The position numbers and the translations under genes were made by a program. Shown here piece after piece: positions 37,700-48,100 of a DNA stretch of 64,000 nucleotides (positions within the stretch are counted from its first letter, which is position 1; each line of letters opens with the position of its first letter). Source of the stretch: Bacillus sp. ISL-18. GTDB lineage: Bacteria > Bacillota > Bacilli > Bacillales > Cytobacillaceae. The notes beneath the pieces are model-generated. The model ran no database searches and was not told the origin of the DNA. It saw only the letters and a list, made by a program, of their open reading frames with translations. The stretch is taken from positions 182,880-246,879 of the forward strand of contig NZ_JAGGQG010000011.1 in assembly GCF_018613415.1 (NCBI RefSeq), read 5' to 3'.

Positions 37700-38824
37700 T
37701 TGATTAACACCGTTTTATTTGATGTAGATGGGGTGCTTTTGAGCGAAGAGCACTATTTTGATGCATCTGCCCTGACTGTTTGGGAGATGCTGATTAGCAG
37801 CAATTATCTAGCACTCGCACCGGAACAATTTACAACCGAATATACTGAAGCAGACATCAGCCGTATACGGGAAAATGTCTTCCAGAACGACCAGGTTCTT
37901 AAATTTATGAAATCGCGCGGCCTAAACGCAAACTGGGATATGATCTACCTATCCTTCGGCCAGCAGCTCATCCATCTCCTATCGCAAATTAAAGAGGATG
38001 AAGCTTCCAAAATAACTCAATGGCTAACGAATCCAATCCATTATGAAACCTTACGGGATATGGGCACGGTATTAAGTCGGTATCAAGTAGAATTGAATTT
38101 TAGCTTGTTCGTGGACGAATTCTCTCAATCAGATGCGACAAAGCAGGAATTGTTTCAATACTTGAATGTACTAGCCAAAGAGAAGCTAAACGTAGAAACA
38201 TCGATTTTTCAAAAAGGGGAGCTTTGGTCCATTTGTGAGCATGTATCACAGGAGTGGTATGTAGGCGACGAACATGTCCTCGCTTCAACCGGCAGACCAT
38301 CAGTCCAAACTGGTAAAAAGGGATTCCTTGCCAATGAGACGACGCTTGCTCCAGCGCAAGAAATAGCCGCTTTATTTCAGCAGCTTTCCTCATCTGGTAT
38401 CACGATTGGAATTGGTACAGGAAGGCCAGAGCTAGAAACAATCCAGCCTTTTCACCATTTAGATTGGCTGAAACACTTTGATGAAAAACGAATTATTACG
38501 GCGGATGAAGTCTCCAAAGCGGAACAAGAGATAACAGATCCCCAATCCTTATCAAAGCCGCATCCTTTCACCTACATCATGGGTTTAAAGGGAAAAGGAA
38601 CCTCTGCACTAGACTGCATAAATGCAACTTTGCCAATTCAGAATGGGGAAGAAGTATTGGTGGTCGGAGATTCGTTGGCAGACCTTCTTGCGGCAAGGCA
38701 GCTTGGCTGTCAATTTGCAGCTGTCTTAACGGGTCTATCCGGGAAAGATGCACGACACGATTTTGAACAGCATAAAGCCGATTATATACTAGACACTGTC
38801 CTCGATATTAGAACCATTTTATAA
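37700..38824 (+). CDS. HAD-superfamily hydrolase
   Basis: A 374-residue HAD phosphatase. Motif I is LFDVDGVLLSEEH at residues 5-17 (nucleophile Asp), a Thr/Gly-rich motif II lies in IGIGTGRPELET near 233, and motif IV is VVGDSLADLLAARQLGC near 323. It is longer than usual because of a helical cap of about 170 residues between motifs I and II. Such enzymes dephosphorylate small phosphometabolites; the substrate is unknown. TTG start preceded by GGGGG. Single gene with its own terminator. Confidence 0.82.
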   Translation: MINTVLFDVDGVLLSEEHYFDASALTVWEMLISSNYLALAPEQFTTEYTEADISRIRENVFQNDQVLKFMKSRGLNANWDMIYLSFGQQLIHLLSQIKEDEASKITQWLTNPIHYETLRDMGTVLSRYQVELNFSLFVDEFSQSDATKQELFQYLNVLAKEKLNVETSIFQKGELWSICEHVSQEWYVGDEHVLASTGRPSVQTGKKGFLANETTLAPAQEIAALFQQLSSSGITIGIGTGRPELETIQPFHHLDWLKHFDEKRIITADEVSKAEQEITDPQSLSKPHPFTYIMGLKGKGTSALDCINATLPIQNGEEVLVVGDSLADLLAARQLGCQFAAVLTGLSGKDARHDFEQHKADYILDTVLDIRTIL

Positions 38825-38830
38825 AATACA

Positions 38831-38860
38831 AAAGGGAGTGGCATTTGGCCGCTCCCTTTA
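38831..38860 (+). terminator. Hairpin terminator after the HAD gene
   Basis: AAAGGGAGTGGC (38831-38842) pairs with GCCGCTCCCTTT (38848-38859) with one G-T wobble. The T-run is short, so efficiency is uncertain. Confidence 0.65.
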
Positions 38861-38959
38861 TTGAAACTTCACTATTCAGAAAAATTTTGCAACTTTAGAA
38901 CAAACCATTTACAACAAGGAAAGAAGCGGTTACAGTTAAATAAATAAAAAATAAATCTA

Positions 38960-38988
38960 TTGTAAAAAAATAAAGAGAGTCTTATAAT
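38960..38988 (+). promoter_or_regulatory. Sigma-A promoter of hom
   Basis: TTGTAA (38960-38965), 17-bp spacer, perfect TATAAT (38983-38988), about 58 bp before the hom start. Confidence 0.7.
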
Positions 38989-39045
38989 GTCTACAATAGA
39001 AAAACAATTGTACGCTTAGGGTAGACAGTGGCAGGAGGAGAAAAC

Positions 39046-40341
39046 ATGGAAGCAATCTCGATTGGTCTCTTAGGGTTAGGTACGGTCGGTTCAGGTGTTG
39101 TACAAATTATTAAAAATCACCAAGATAAATTAATTCACCAAGTGGGGTGTCCGGTTGTCATAAAAAAAATTCTTGTACAAGACGTACATAAAAGCAGACC
39201 GGTTCATGTTGATCCCAATCTATTAACATCTAATTCAGATGAGATCCTTTTTGATCAGGATATTGACGTAGTCATAGAGGTAATGGGCGGAGTCGATGAA
39301 ACAAAAGATTATTTGATCACCGCACTAAGACAAGGAAAACATGTTGTGACGGCAAATAAGGATTTAATGGCCCTGCACGGGTCAGAATTGTTGACTGTTG
39401 CTTCAGAACATGGCTGCGACTTATATTATGAAGCAAGTGTGGCTGGAGGGATTCCAATTTTACGCGGGCTGGTCGATGGTCTTGCTTCTGATCGAATTAC
39501 GCAAATGATGGGGATCGTCAATGGTACAACCAATTATATTTTAACCAAAATGAGCGATGAAGGCCGCTCCTATGAAGAAGTATTAAAAGAGGCACAAGAA
39601 CTTGGCTTTGCTGAATCTGATCCAACTTCTGATGTAGAGGGATTAGATGCAGCTAGGAAAATGACGATTCTTGCGACCCTTGGATTCTCGATGCATATTG
39701 ACTTAGACGACGTGAAGGTCAGCGGAATTTCTAACGTGACAGAAGAGGACTTGCGTTACGGGAAACAACTAGGCTATACAATGAAACTAATCGGTTTTGC
39801 CCACAGAGAAGGGGAAAAGGTGGAAGTGAGTGTGGCCCCTACCTTTTTATCGAATAATCACCCGCTTGCCTCTGTCCAAAATGAATACAATGCTGTTTAT
39901 GTATACGGGGAAGCCGTGGGCGAAACAATGTTCTACGGACCTGGAGCGGGAAGCCTGCCAACAGCTACTTCGATTGTTTCAGATTTAGTCGGTGTCATTA
40001 AGAATTTAAGACTTGGTGTAAATGGCAAGAGCGCCGTATCACCGCAATATCCGAAAAAGCTAAAGGAAAATGAAGAGAAGTATTCTAAATACTTTTTACG
40101 GATTCATGTGCAGGATGAAGTTGGAGTATTCGCAGATATTACTTCTATATTTGCCAAATACGGTGTAAGCTTTGAAAAAATTCTTCAGCTTCCAATTAAG
40201 AAACATGAAACATCTGAAATTGTGCTAGTGACACACAAGGCTTCGTTAACAAATTACGATAAAATTTTGATAGAATTATATGATCTACAAGCAGTTAAAG
40301 AAATCAAAAGTGCCTATAGAGTGGTGAGAAAATCACTATAA
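39046..40341 (+). CDS. hom: Homoserine dehydrogenase
   Basis: A 431-residue enzyme: NAD(P)-binding GLLGLGTVGSGV at residues 7-18, catalytic region GIVNGTTNYIL near 160 and SDPTSDVEGLDAARK near 192, and a C-terminal ACT domain (from about 350, YFLRIHVQDEVGVFADITSIF) for threonine feedback. It reduces aspartate semialdehyde to homoserine. ATG 39046 is set by AGGAGGAG; GTG 39028 is in frame but poorly supported. It is followed by thrB with no thrC between, unlike the hom-thrC-thrB order common in Bacillus. Confidence 0.95.
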   Translation: MEAISIGLLGLGTVGSGVVQIIKNHQDKLIHQVGCPVVIKKILVQDVHKSRPVHVDPNLLTSNSDEILFDQDIDVVIEVMGGVDETKDYLITALRQGKHVVTANKDLMALHGSELLTVASEHGCDLYYEASVAGGIPILRGLVDGLASDRITQMMGIVNGTTNYILTKMSDEGRSYEEVLKEAQELGFAESDPTSDVEGLDAARKMTILATLGFSMHIDLDDVKVSGISNVTEEDLRYGKQLGYTMKLIGFAHREGEKVEVSVAPTFLSNNHPLASVQNEYNAVYVYGEAVGETMFYGPGAGSLPTATSIVSDLVGVIKNLRLGVNGKSAVSPQYPKKLKENEEKYSKYFLRIHVQDEVGVFADITSIFAKYGVSFEKILQLPIKKHETSEIVLVTHKASLTNYDKILIELYDLQAVKEIKSAYRVVRKSL

Positions 40342-40349
40342 TAGGGCAA

Positions 40350-40377
40350 GAGTTACTTGAGGTATATAAAGTAACTC
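40350..40377 (+). other. Hairpin between hom and thrB
   Basis: GAGTTACTT (40350-40358) pairs with AAGTAACTC (40369-40377) over a 10-nt loop, with no T-run. It occupies the 97-bp gap where thrC would usually lie. Confidence 0.55.
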
Positions 40378-40438
40378 GATCCAACTCCCTAACGTTAAAT
40401 GGGCAGTTACAGAACAATTTTCAAGGAGTTGTACACGC

Positions 40439-41347
40439 ATGACACTTCATGACCGTATAATGATTAAGGTCCCGGCAAGTACAGCGAATCTAGGACCTGG
40501 CTTTGATTCAATGGGCCTTGCGCTGGATTTGTACTTGACCCTGGAAATAGAGAAAAGTAAAGAGTGGCAATGCTATTCCATTTGTGAGGAGTTAAAGGAC
40601 TTCCCAACGGGCCCGGACAACTTTATCGTTAACGTTGCCCTTCAAACAGCAGCCCAGCATGGTGTGGAACTCCCTCCATGTAAAATTAAGGTTGAGAGTG
40701 ATATTCCGTTAGCGAGAGGGCTTGGTTCTAGTGCGTCGGCCATTGTAGCAGGGATCGAGCTGGCAGATGCAGTTGGAGGCCTGAACTTAACAAAACAAGA
40801 AAAGCTCCTTCACGCAACAGAATGGGAAGGTCATCCTGATAATGTGGGAGCATCGATTTATGGCGGATTTGTTATTGGCTGCTATAAGGATAATCAGGTC
40901 GACATGGTTTCATTTACAAACCTTCCAATTGAGGTGGTTGTCCTGATCCCTCAGGAAATCTTATTAACGAAGGCATCTCGGGATGTCTTGCCTGAAACTT
41001 ACTCCCGTCAAGAAGCGATTGAAGCTTCTTCGACAGCCAACCTATTAGTTGGTGCCTTATTAACGCAGAACTGGGAGCTTGCCGGAAAAATGATGGAAAG
41101 TGATCGTTTCCATCAGCCATATCGTAAATCGCTTATTCATGACTACGATAAAATTGAACAAACAGCTAAAGCCAATGGGGCATTCGGGACTGCATTAAGC
41201 GGAGCAGGACCAACGATGATTTGTTTTACTGAAAAAGGCAGGGCGGAAGGCCTTGTGAAGGCTTTAGAAGCGGGATTTCCTGAAATGACTGCCAAAAAGC
41301 TATTAATTGATTATATTGGCAGCAGTGTGATCGAATTAGTAAAATAA
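40439..41347 (+). CDS. thrB: Homoserine kinase
   Basis: A 302-residue GHMP kinase with PASTANLGPGFDSMGLAL at residues 12-29, the ATP loop IPLARGLGSSASAIVAG near 87 and the C-terminal GTALSGAGPTMIC near 255. It phosphorylates homoserine for threonine synthesis. AAGGAG lies about 10 nt before ATG 40439. Threonine synthase must be encoded elsewhere. Confidence 0.95.
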   Translation: MTLHDRIMIKVPASTANLGPGFDSMGLALDLYLTLEIEKSKEWQCYSICEELKDFPTGPDNFIVNVALQTAAQHGVELPPCKIKVESDIPLARGLGSSASAIVAGIELADAVGGLNLTKQEKLLHATEWEGHPDNVGASIYGGFVIGCYKDNQVDMVSFTNLPIEVVVLIPQEILLTKASRDVLPETYSRQEAIEASSTANLLVGALLTQNWELAGKMMESDRFHQPYRKSLIHDYDKIEQTAKANGAFGTALSGAGPTMICFTEKGRAEGLVKALEAGFPEMTAKKLLIDYIGSSVIELVK

Positions 41348-41375
41348 AAAGGGCAGCTTATGAGCTGCTCTTTTT
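41346..41375. terminator. Bidirectional terminator between thrB and the GGDEF-EAL gene
   Basis: AAAAAGGGCAGCT (41346-41358) pairs with AGCTGCTCTTTTT (41363-41375) with one wobble. It can serve both convergent genes. Confidence 0.85.
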
Positions 41376-41386
41376 ATTTGGCTTGA

Positions 41387-43921
41387 TTACTTGTTTTCAA
41401 AATCAGCCAGAAACTTCTCAAACTCAGGGCTGCTTAAAGGCTTGCTAAACAAATACCCTTGCATGAGGATGCAATTTCTTGAAAGTAAAAATTCCTTTTG
41501 ATACTCTTTTTCAACACCTTCTGCAATTACATCTAAATGAAGGCCGCGGGCCAGATTAATAATTGCCTCAGGGATTTCTGTGTTTTCTAAGCTCTCATTA
41601 ATATTCTGGATAAAGGTTTGATCAATCTTTAATGTGTTAATCGGAAGATCTTTTAAATAACTTAGCGATGAATAGCCTGTTCCAAAGTCATCAATCGAAA
41701 TAGAGATACCTTGATTTTGCAGTGTTTGAAGTGATTGGACAATCTCAGACGAATTATTTAACAAGATGCTTTCCGTTATTTCAATCTCAAAAAGGTGTGG
41801 CGGGAGATTTTTTTCAGCAAGAATCCTCTTAACTGTCTCTAGCATTAAGTCTGGTTCTTGAAATTGCCGGGCTGAAAAGTTGACTGAGACCGTTAAAGGA
41901 TGCGAACGAGTTTGATTCCATTTACTCACTTGTTCACAGGCCTTAGTCATAACAAGCTCCCAAAGCGGCTGGATAAATCCAGTTTCCTCAGCTATAGGGA
42001 TAAAAATGACCGGTGAAACATTTCCAAATTCCTCATCTGTCCATCTCACCAAAGCTTCTGCCCCAAAAACTACCCCTGTATCTACTTTAATTTTAGGCTG
42101 ATAAAATACATCAATCTTTTTATTCTCAATTGCCCTTCTTAGGTGTGCTTCAAGCCGTGGCCGGTCAATGCTTGAATGCATCGACTTTTCTGAATAAAAG
42201 ATGGCCCTATTTCCGCCATTCTTCTTAGCATTGTACATCGCCATATCCGCATAGCTGATCAGTGTATCCATGTTGGATGTATGCTCTGGATAGCGGCTAA
42301 TTCCTATACTGGCGCCAAGGTAAAATTCATTACCATCTATCATATAAGGCTTCTTTAAGATATCAATTAACCGTTCGGCAGCCGCTTTTGTTTCCTCGTG
42401 ATTATGGCGGAGGAGAAGGATAATAAATTCATCTCCACCTTGTCTTATTAAGATACTATTATCCGAATCAAGACCATCTTTTATTCTGGCGGCAATCATG
42501 TTTAAGAGCTCGTCACCCTTGTTATGTCCATAGGAATCGTTTACTTGTTTAAAACGATCCATATCAATGAACAAAACAGATACGGCTTCGTTATTTTCCT
42601 CTGCCTCAATCATAATGCTGTTCAGCTTTTCTTGTAAAAATCGTCTATTTAATAACCCGGTTAATGGATCGTGATTTGCCTGATATTCTATTAAGGTCTT
42701 ACTTTGCTGCAGGTCCTCCACATATCGAAGTAAATCGGTCGACATCGCATTTACATTTTCGGTAAGAAGGCCTAATTCATCCTTTCTATTTACGTGTAAG
42801 TGTTTCCCGAAGTTTCCTTGAGCAATCTCATTTACTTGTTCAACAATATAGCCAATTGGCTCTGTTATGGAACGGGAAAAGATAAAACTGACAATTAACA
42901 CGATCAGCATGATAACAAGCGAAAGGAGAATATGCATAAATAGTTCGTGTCGAAGCTCATCTTGAATAAGGCCATAATTATAGACAAGGCCAATAACAAA
43001 GGGCTGACCTGATTTCGGGGACACAGGAACAAAGGTTTTTAAAACACTTTTCTGGTTAAGGGTATCATTGTATGATTGCACTTTCTTTGTTTTAATTGCT
43101 TTCTTAATGTAGGCGGCATCTGTCTCGATATTACGGAATTTATAAGAACCATACCAAATCGGTCGAGCTGAAATGCGAATATAACTATTTCCATTAAGGT
43201 GAACCACTTCACTCTTTTTCCCAAAGTTTTTGGGATTAAATACGGATATTTCTAAAATGCCTCGTTCCTTTGTGTAACCTTCGATGATTTTCCCAGGACC
43301 AAATCGTTCCTCAAACTCTAACACCTCGTTATCCCGAAAATAGGGGTTGATGATATAGTTCGTTGTCCCGTCATAATAATAGCCCCATTTATCAATATGA
43401 TCAGGATCGGATGAGGCAATTTCAATTGGGCCAGACCAATAGTGCGGCAGCGTTAACCCTTTTCCTACATTGACAGGTTTTAGGGCCAACAATTGTTGGT
43501 AGGCGTCATACCAGTAGCCCCAGCCTTTTGTTGACATGTTGATTTCTTCAGGGTCTGATGAACGGACTCCAATAATATCGTCCCTCGTTTTCGCTAATAA
43601 GGTGATGTGAGATACCCGGACCTCACTCGCTAGTTTTTTTAATTGATCGTTGGTTATTTGCTGATAGGTTGGAGGAAGAGATTGTTTGATTGCAAGGGAT
43701 GCAATTCTCAAGTCTCTCCCTAGAATATTCTCAACATATAAGGAACCTTCTCTAGTCTTTTCCACCTGGAACGACACTTCATTGGTTATGACGGAGATTT
43801 CTCGTTCGTTATATTCCAGCAGCTGGTTTTTTGACCAAAAATAATGAAAGGTATTATTCGCAAGTAAGATAAACAAAACGAGCAGAAAGAAAATTAACGG
43901 AAGCTTTTTTTTAATGGACAA
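41387..43921 (-). CDS. GGDEF-EAL cyclic-di-GMP protein with extracellular sensor and HAMP
   Basis: An 844-residue membrane sensor. Membrane helix at 8-24, extracellular Cache-like domain 26-325, second helix 328-349, HAMP 350-403, GGDEF domain about 412-575 with intact GGDEF at 495-499, and EAL domain about 590-835 with EAL at 622-624, EITES and DDFGTGYSS. Both catalytic signatures are intact, so it may make and degrade c-di-GMP; the net activity cannot be predicted. TTG start after GGAG, rather distant (11 nt). It stands alone. Confidence 0.92.
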   Translation of the reverse strand: MSIKKKLPLIFFLLVLFILLANNTFHYFWSKNQLLEYNEREISVITNEVSFQVEKTREGSLYVENILGRDLRIASLAIKQSLPPTYQQITNDQLKKLASEVRVSHITLLAKTRDDIIGVRSSDPEEINMSTKGWGYWYDAYQQLLALKPVNVGKGLTLPHYWSGPIEIASSDPDHIDKWGYYYDGTTNYIINPYFRDNEVLEFEERFGPGKIIEGYTKERGILEISVFNPKNFGKKSEVVHLNGNSYIRISARPIWYGSYKFRNIETDAAYIKKAIKTKKVQSYNDTLNQKSVLKTFVPVSPKSGQPFVIGLVYNYGLIQDELRHELFMHILLSLVIMLIVLIVSFIFSRSITEPIGYIVEQVNEIAQGNFGKHLHVNRKDELGLLTENVNAMSTDLLRYVEDLQQSKTLIEYQANHDPLTGLLNRRFLQEKLNSIMIEAEENNEAVSVLFIDMDRFKQVNDSYGHNKGDELLNMIAARIKDGLDSDNSILIRQGGDEFIILLLRHNHEETKAAAERLIDILKKPYMIDGNEFYLGASIGISRYPEHTSNMDTLISYADMAMYNAKKNGGNRAIFYSEKSMHSSIDRPRLEAHLRRAIENKKIDVFYQPKIKVDTGVVFGAEALVRWTDEEFGNVSPVIFIPIAEETGFIQPLWELVMTKACEQVSKWNQTRSHPLTVSVNFSARQFQEPDLMLETVKRILAEKNLPPHLFEIEITESILLNNSSEIVQSLQTLQNQGISISIDDFGTGYSSLSYLKDLPINTLKIDQTFIQNINESLENTEIPEAIINLARGLHLDVIAEGVEKEYQKEFLLSRNCILMQGYLFSKPLSSPEFEKFLADFENK

Positions 43922-43986
43922 GAATGCAACACTCCAGTACCTGACTTGAAAAGGATCATGACAAACTTGTGGTTAGATGGAAGTAG

Positions 43987-44130
43987 TCATCCTTTTATCC
44001 CATGCAGCCATTCCCGGTAGCACTCATCACATAGCGCTTCATCTCTTTCTTGATTCATGGAAATAAAGGGGACATAGTGTAATTGCCTTTCCTCAATATC
44101 CTCTGTACAATAAAAACATTTTTCAGCCAT
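43987..44130 (-). CDS. Small CxxC zinc-ribbon-like protein, 47 residues
   Basis: A minus-strand frame preceded by AAAGGAGACGG. The product begins MAEKCFYCTEDIEERQ and has a second pair CDEC about 30 residues later, ending WLHGIKG. Two CxxC knuckles in 47 residues suggest one bound zinc. I do not recognise a family. It lies 65 bp upstream of the GGDEF-EAL gene on the same strand and could be co-transcribed with it. Confidence 0.7.
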   Translation of the reverse strand: MAEKCFYCTEDIEERQLHYVPFISMNQERDEALCDECYREWLHGIKG

Positions 44131-44287
44131 AATCCGTCTCCTTTCATCTCATTTCTTTTTTGTAGTTTTTTCCGGTTTAGAGGTTTTATTACTTGGAAAA
44201 GTTATCCATTACATTCGAAAACTTTGTTTCTATATTTCTGACTATGCTATAAAGAAAGTGTAAGAGCTTAAAAGGAGGTAAAATTTA

Positions 44288-45040
44288 GTGGATTTTCTCA
44301 ATAAGGTTGTCGTAATAACTGGTGCAGCGAAAGGAATTGGCCGAGGAGTAGCCGCTGCCTATTCCATAAAAGGAGCAAAAGTCGTTTTGGCAGATGTAGA
44401 CCCTGAAGAAGGTGAACAAACCGTGACAGAAATTAGAAATCAGGGGGGAGAGGCTCTTTATGTCAAAACAGATGTTAGAAGTGAAACGGACATTATTCAA
44501 TTGATGGAGGTTACCATTCAGACATTTGGCCGAATTGACATCCTGATCAATAATGCGGGAAAAGGTGTATTCAAATCACCCTTTGAGTTAACCATTGAGG
44601 AGTGGGACGATTGTTTGAACACCAATTTACGCAGTGTTTTCCTTTGCTCACGGGAAGCAGCCCGATATATGAGGGAAAATCCAACTGGAGGTGCGATTGT
44701 GAACATTGCTTCAACCCGTGCCTTAATGTCAGAGCCTAACTCCGAAGCGTATGGAGCCTCTAAAGGGGGAATCGTCGCGATTACACATGCACTGGCTGCT
44801 TCATTTAGTCAAGATATGATAACGGTAAATGCCATTTCTCCAGGCTGGATCCATAATGGTGATGAGGCTGAACTTTCACATGCTGATCATGAGCAGCATT
44901 TATCAAAACGAGTTGGAAAACCAAGCGATATTGCCAAGGCATGTCTCTATTTAACGAATCCTACTAATGATTTTGTAACTGGCATTAATTTGGTCGTTGA
45001 TGGAGGAATGACCAGAAAAATGATTTATGTAGAGGAATAA
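44288..45040 (+). CDS. SDR family NAD(P)-dependent oxidoreductase
   Basis: A 250-residue classical short-chain dehydrogenase: TGAAKGIGRG at residues 11-20, NNAG near 88, catalytic Ser in NIASTRA near 140, YGASKGG near 154 and SPGWIHN near 183. It oxidises or reduces a hydroxy/keto group on an unknown substrate. The GTG start follows AAAAGGAGG. It precedes the large regulator and importer cluster by 109 bp and may belong to the same pathway, but its promoter lacks the TGTAAC repeat. Confidence 0.88.
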   Translation: MDFLNKVVVITGAAKGIGRGVAAAYSIKGAKVVLADVDPEEGEQTVTEIRNQGGEALYVKTDVRSETDIIQLMEVTIQTFGRIDILINNAGKGVFKSPFELTIEEWDDCLNTNLRSVFLCSREAARYMRENPTGGAIVNIASTRALMSEPNSEAYGASKGGIVAITHALAASFSQDMITVNAISPGWIHNGDEAELSHADHEQHLSKRVGKPSDIAKACLYLTNPTNDFVTGINLVVDGGMTRKMIYVEE

Positions 45041-45149
45041 CAACACCCCCTGAAGCTCGCTTCCGAAAAGAGTTTCCCCTGCATGTTCTAAATATGGTAA
45101 AATAGTGTAAATAGTTTAAATAGTAAGAAAAAAAGAAAGGGGGTCAAAG

Positions 45150-48100
45150 ATGAAGCTGCCGATTATTCAATCAAAGTTAAGTATCCCTGCTGTTAAGGAT
45201 GATTTTATTAGGAGGGTGCAGCTTACCCGGAAGTTGCAAAAGATTCCGGACTATTCCTTGACTCTCCTTCATTCCGGCGCTGGTTTTGGTAAGAGTACGG
45301 CACTTGCCCTATTTTTGAGGGATGAAAGGCTTCCAGGATGCTGGTACTCCATTTCATCCTTAGATGACGACATCCTAACCTTCCTATCCTATCTCATTCA
45401 AACGATCCGACAGGAAGCTCCATCTTTTGGAACAACGTTATCAGTCTATATGGACAAAATGAATCATTATATTCGTGAAGAGGAACTAAGCAATTTAAGT
45501 TCCCTTTTTATTAACGAAATAATCGAGTGGAAGACCGAGATTACACTTGTCTTGGATGATTTCCACAAAATTGAACATTCTTATACAATTAATAGTTGGA
45601 TGGAAAAACTGATCGAGCATATTCCAGCTAATTTACATATGGTTATTTCGAGCCGCAGCCGTCCCAATTGGAGGGTACTAACCAAAATGAAGGTGTGCGG
45701 CCAGTTACTTGAAATAACAAGGGACGATTTAGTTTTAACGATGGAAGAAATGGAATTATTGTTGACGGACCTTTATGGATTAGAGATGGAGGCAGAGTAT
45801 CTGCAGTCCATTTATGAAATAACAGAGGGCTGGATCATTGCCCTTTGCATGATTGCCACACAAATACCATTACAAAACGACAAACCTAAGCTTTTTAAAC
45901 ATTCCTCTCAATCCCTCCAAGATTTTTTTCAGTATTTAGTTATGGAAGTCTTTTCGAAACAGCCGCCTATGATTCAACAATTTCTCGAGCAAACTTCCAT
46001 CTTTGAGGAAATAGAGGAAGAAATTTGTGATGCAGTGATTGGAATTAACGGATCCGCAAGTTTACTAGAGCAGCTGAAAGACCGCAATTTATTTATCCAA
46101 AAGATTGGGCGAACCCAATATCGTTACCATGCCTTATTTAAAGAATTCCTTGAAGATATTTTTCAAAAAAATAATCTAACTGCTTATATGGGTCTTCATG
46201 AACGCTGCGCCCGTTATTATGAGCGTAAACAACAATGGGAGAAAGCGCTTCATCACTATAAAAAAATGAATCACCACAAGGCAATCTGCTCCATTTTACA
46301 AGAAAATGGTCTGAGGATGCTCGAAAGTGGAAAATTGGAAAGCTTGTACGATCAATTAATCCTCCTATCAGAAGCAGAAATGGAGCTTTATTATTTTCTC
46401 TATTATTTAAAAGCGGAAATTCATCGCTATCGTTCACAATACCAAGAGGCCCAGGAATGTTACGATAAGGCGTTTGCTGGTGCGGAAAAAACACAAGACC
46501 ATCTGGGAATGAGCTTAGCGTTAGAAGGCAAAGCAAAGATATTCTTGGATACGATCCAACCACAGCGGGCAGAAAAACTTTTATATGAGGCGATTTTTCA
46601 TCGAGAAAAAACGTTAGGCGCTGATGCTGAAAAAGGGGAATTATATCAATTGTTATCGGAGAATTTACTAAACTCTGGAAAGGCATCTGAGGCGGAGAAC
46701 TGGATTCAAAAAGCTAAGGAAGCAAAACAATCTCATCCTGATGGGAACGTAGAAGCGAGATTATACTTAAGAACGGGCCGTTTTGAGGCTGCAAAGAAGG
46801 TTCTTTTCCTGAAAAAAGATGAATTAAAGGAGTCAACCATCCATACACTGCCGCAATCTCACCGTGAAACCGATTTATTACTCGCTTTAATCGAAGCCTT
46901 TATGGGAGAAGGTTTAAAAGCAAAGGCACTTGCCCAAGCAGGGATTCAGCAGGGAATCAGCTATAAGTCCCCTTATGTAGAAGCATGCGGCTGGATTCGC
47001 ATGGGTCATGCCGTACAAATATTGAATAAGTATGATTCGAGTTTAGCAGAGAGCTGCTATCAAACCGCATTAGAAATCATGGAACAAATCCATGTGAATC
47101 GAGGGAAAGCAGAACCGCTTATGGGCTTGTGTATTTTATATGGGACAAGGGGAGAATTGGAACGAGCACTAGAGGCCGGCAAGAAAGCCCTGATGGAGAC
47201 TGAAAAAGTACATGATGCGTGGCTTTCATCTCTTATAACACTTGGTATGGGAATTACCTGCCTATATAATGAGCGGGTTTCTAAGGGACATAATTTTTTA
47301 GTTAGAGCTGATGCCCTCTTTGGTCAGTGTGAGGATGGCTATGGACAAATGGTAGGGAAGTTTTGGCTTGCCTACGTTTATTACCTTGAAAAACAGCAAG
47401 GTTTGTTTAAAGAAACAATAGATGCGTTTTTAAATTTGGTCCAGATTCACGAATATGAGTTCTTTTTTCACAAAAGGACGGTATTTGGCCCACGAGATCT
47501 GCAAATTTTTGTGCCATTGTTGATTGAATGTTTGCGAGAAAAGATTCAGCCATCCTATGTCAAAAAGATCCTTCAGGATATGGGAATAACTGCTCATGAT
47601 TCACATCCAGGCTATTCCATCAGAGTTCAAACCTTGGGGCACTTCAAGTTATGGCTTGGTGAAAAGGAAGTGGTCGACAAAGATTGGCAAAGAGAAAAGG
47701 CGAAGGAGCTTTTCCAATTATTGATTACCGTGAGTGAATTCATGGCTAAGGATGAAATTATTGCACTCCTTTGGCCTAATCAGGAGAAAAAAAGCGCAGA
47801 CCGCGATTTTAAGGTGGCTCTGAATTGCCTCCATAATGTGCTTGAACCCCACCGTAAGGCCCGTGCAGCTCCCTTTTTCATCATTAGAGAAGGGATGTTT
47901 TATGGATTAAATCCGGATGCAGTCATTGAAATGGATAATACTCCATTTAAAGAATTAATTGAAGCCGGACTTGAAGAAACCAGACCGGATCAGGCTATTC
48001 CGCTTCTTGAAAGAGGATTATCCTTTTATCATGGTGACTATCTTCCCGACCGACGTTATGAAGATTGGTGTATTAGTAAAAGAGAGAGCATGGCCGTATA

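Noticed and set aside
46138..46686. 182-codon minus-strand frame
   Set aside because: It is antisense to the large BTAD regulator, has no ribosome binding site, and its composition mirrors the coding strand.
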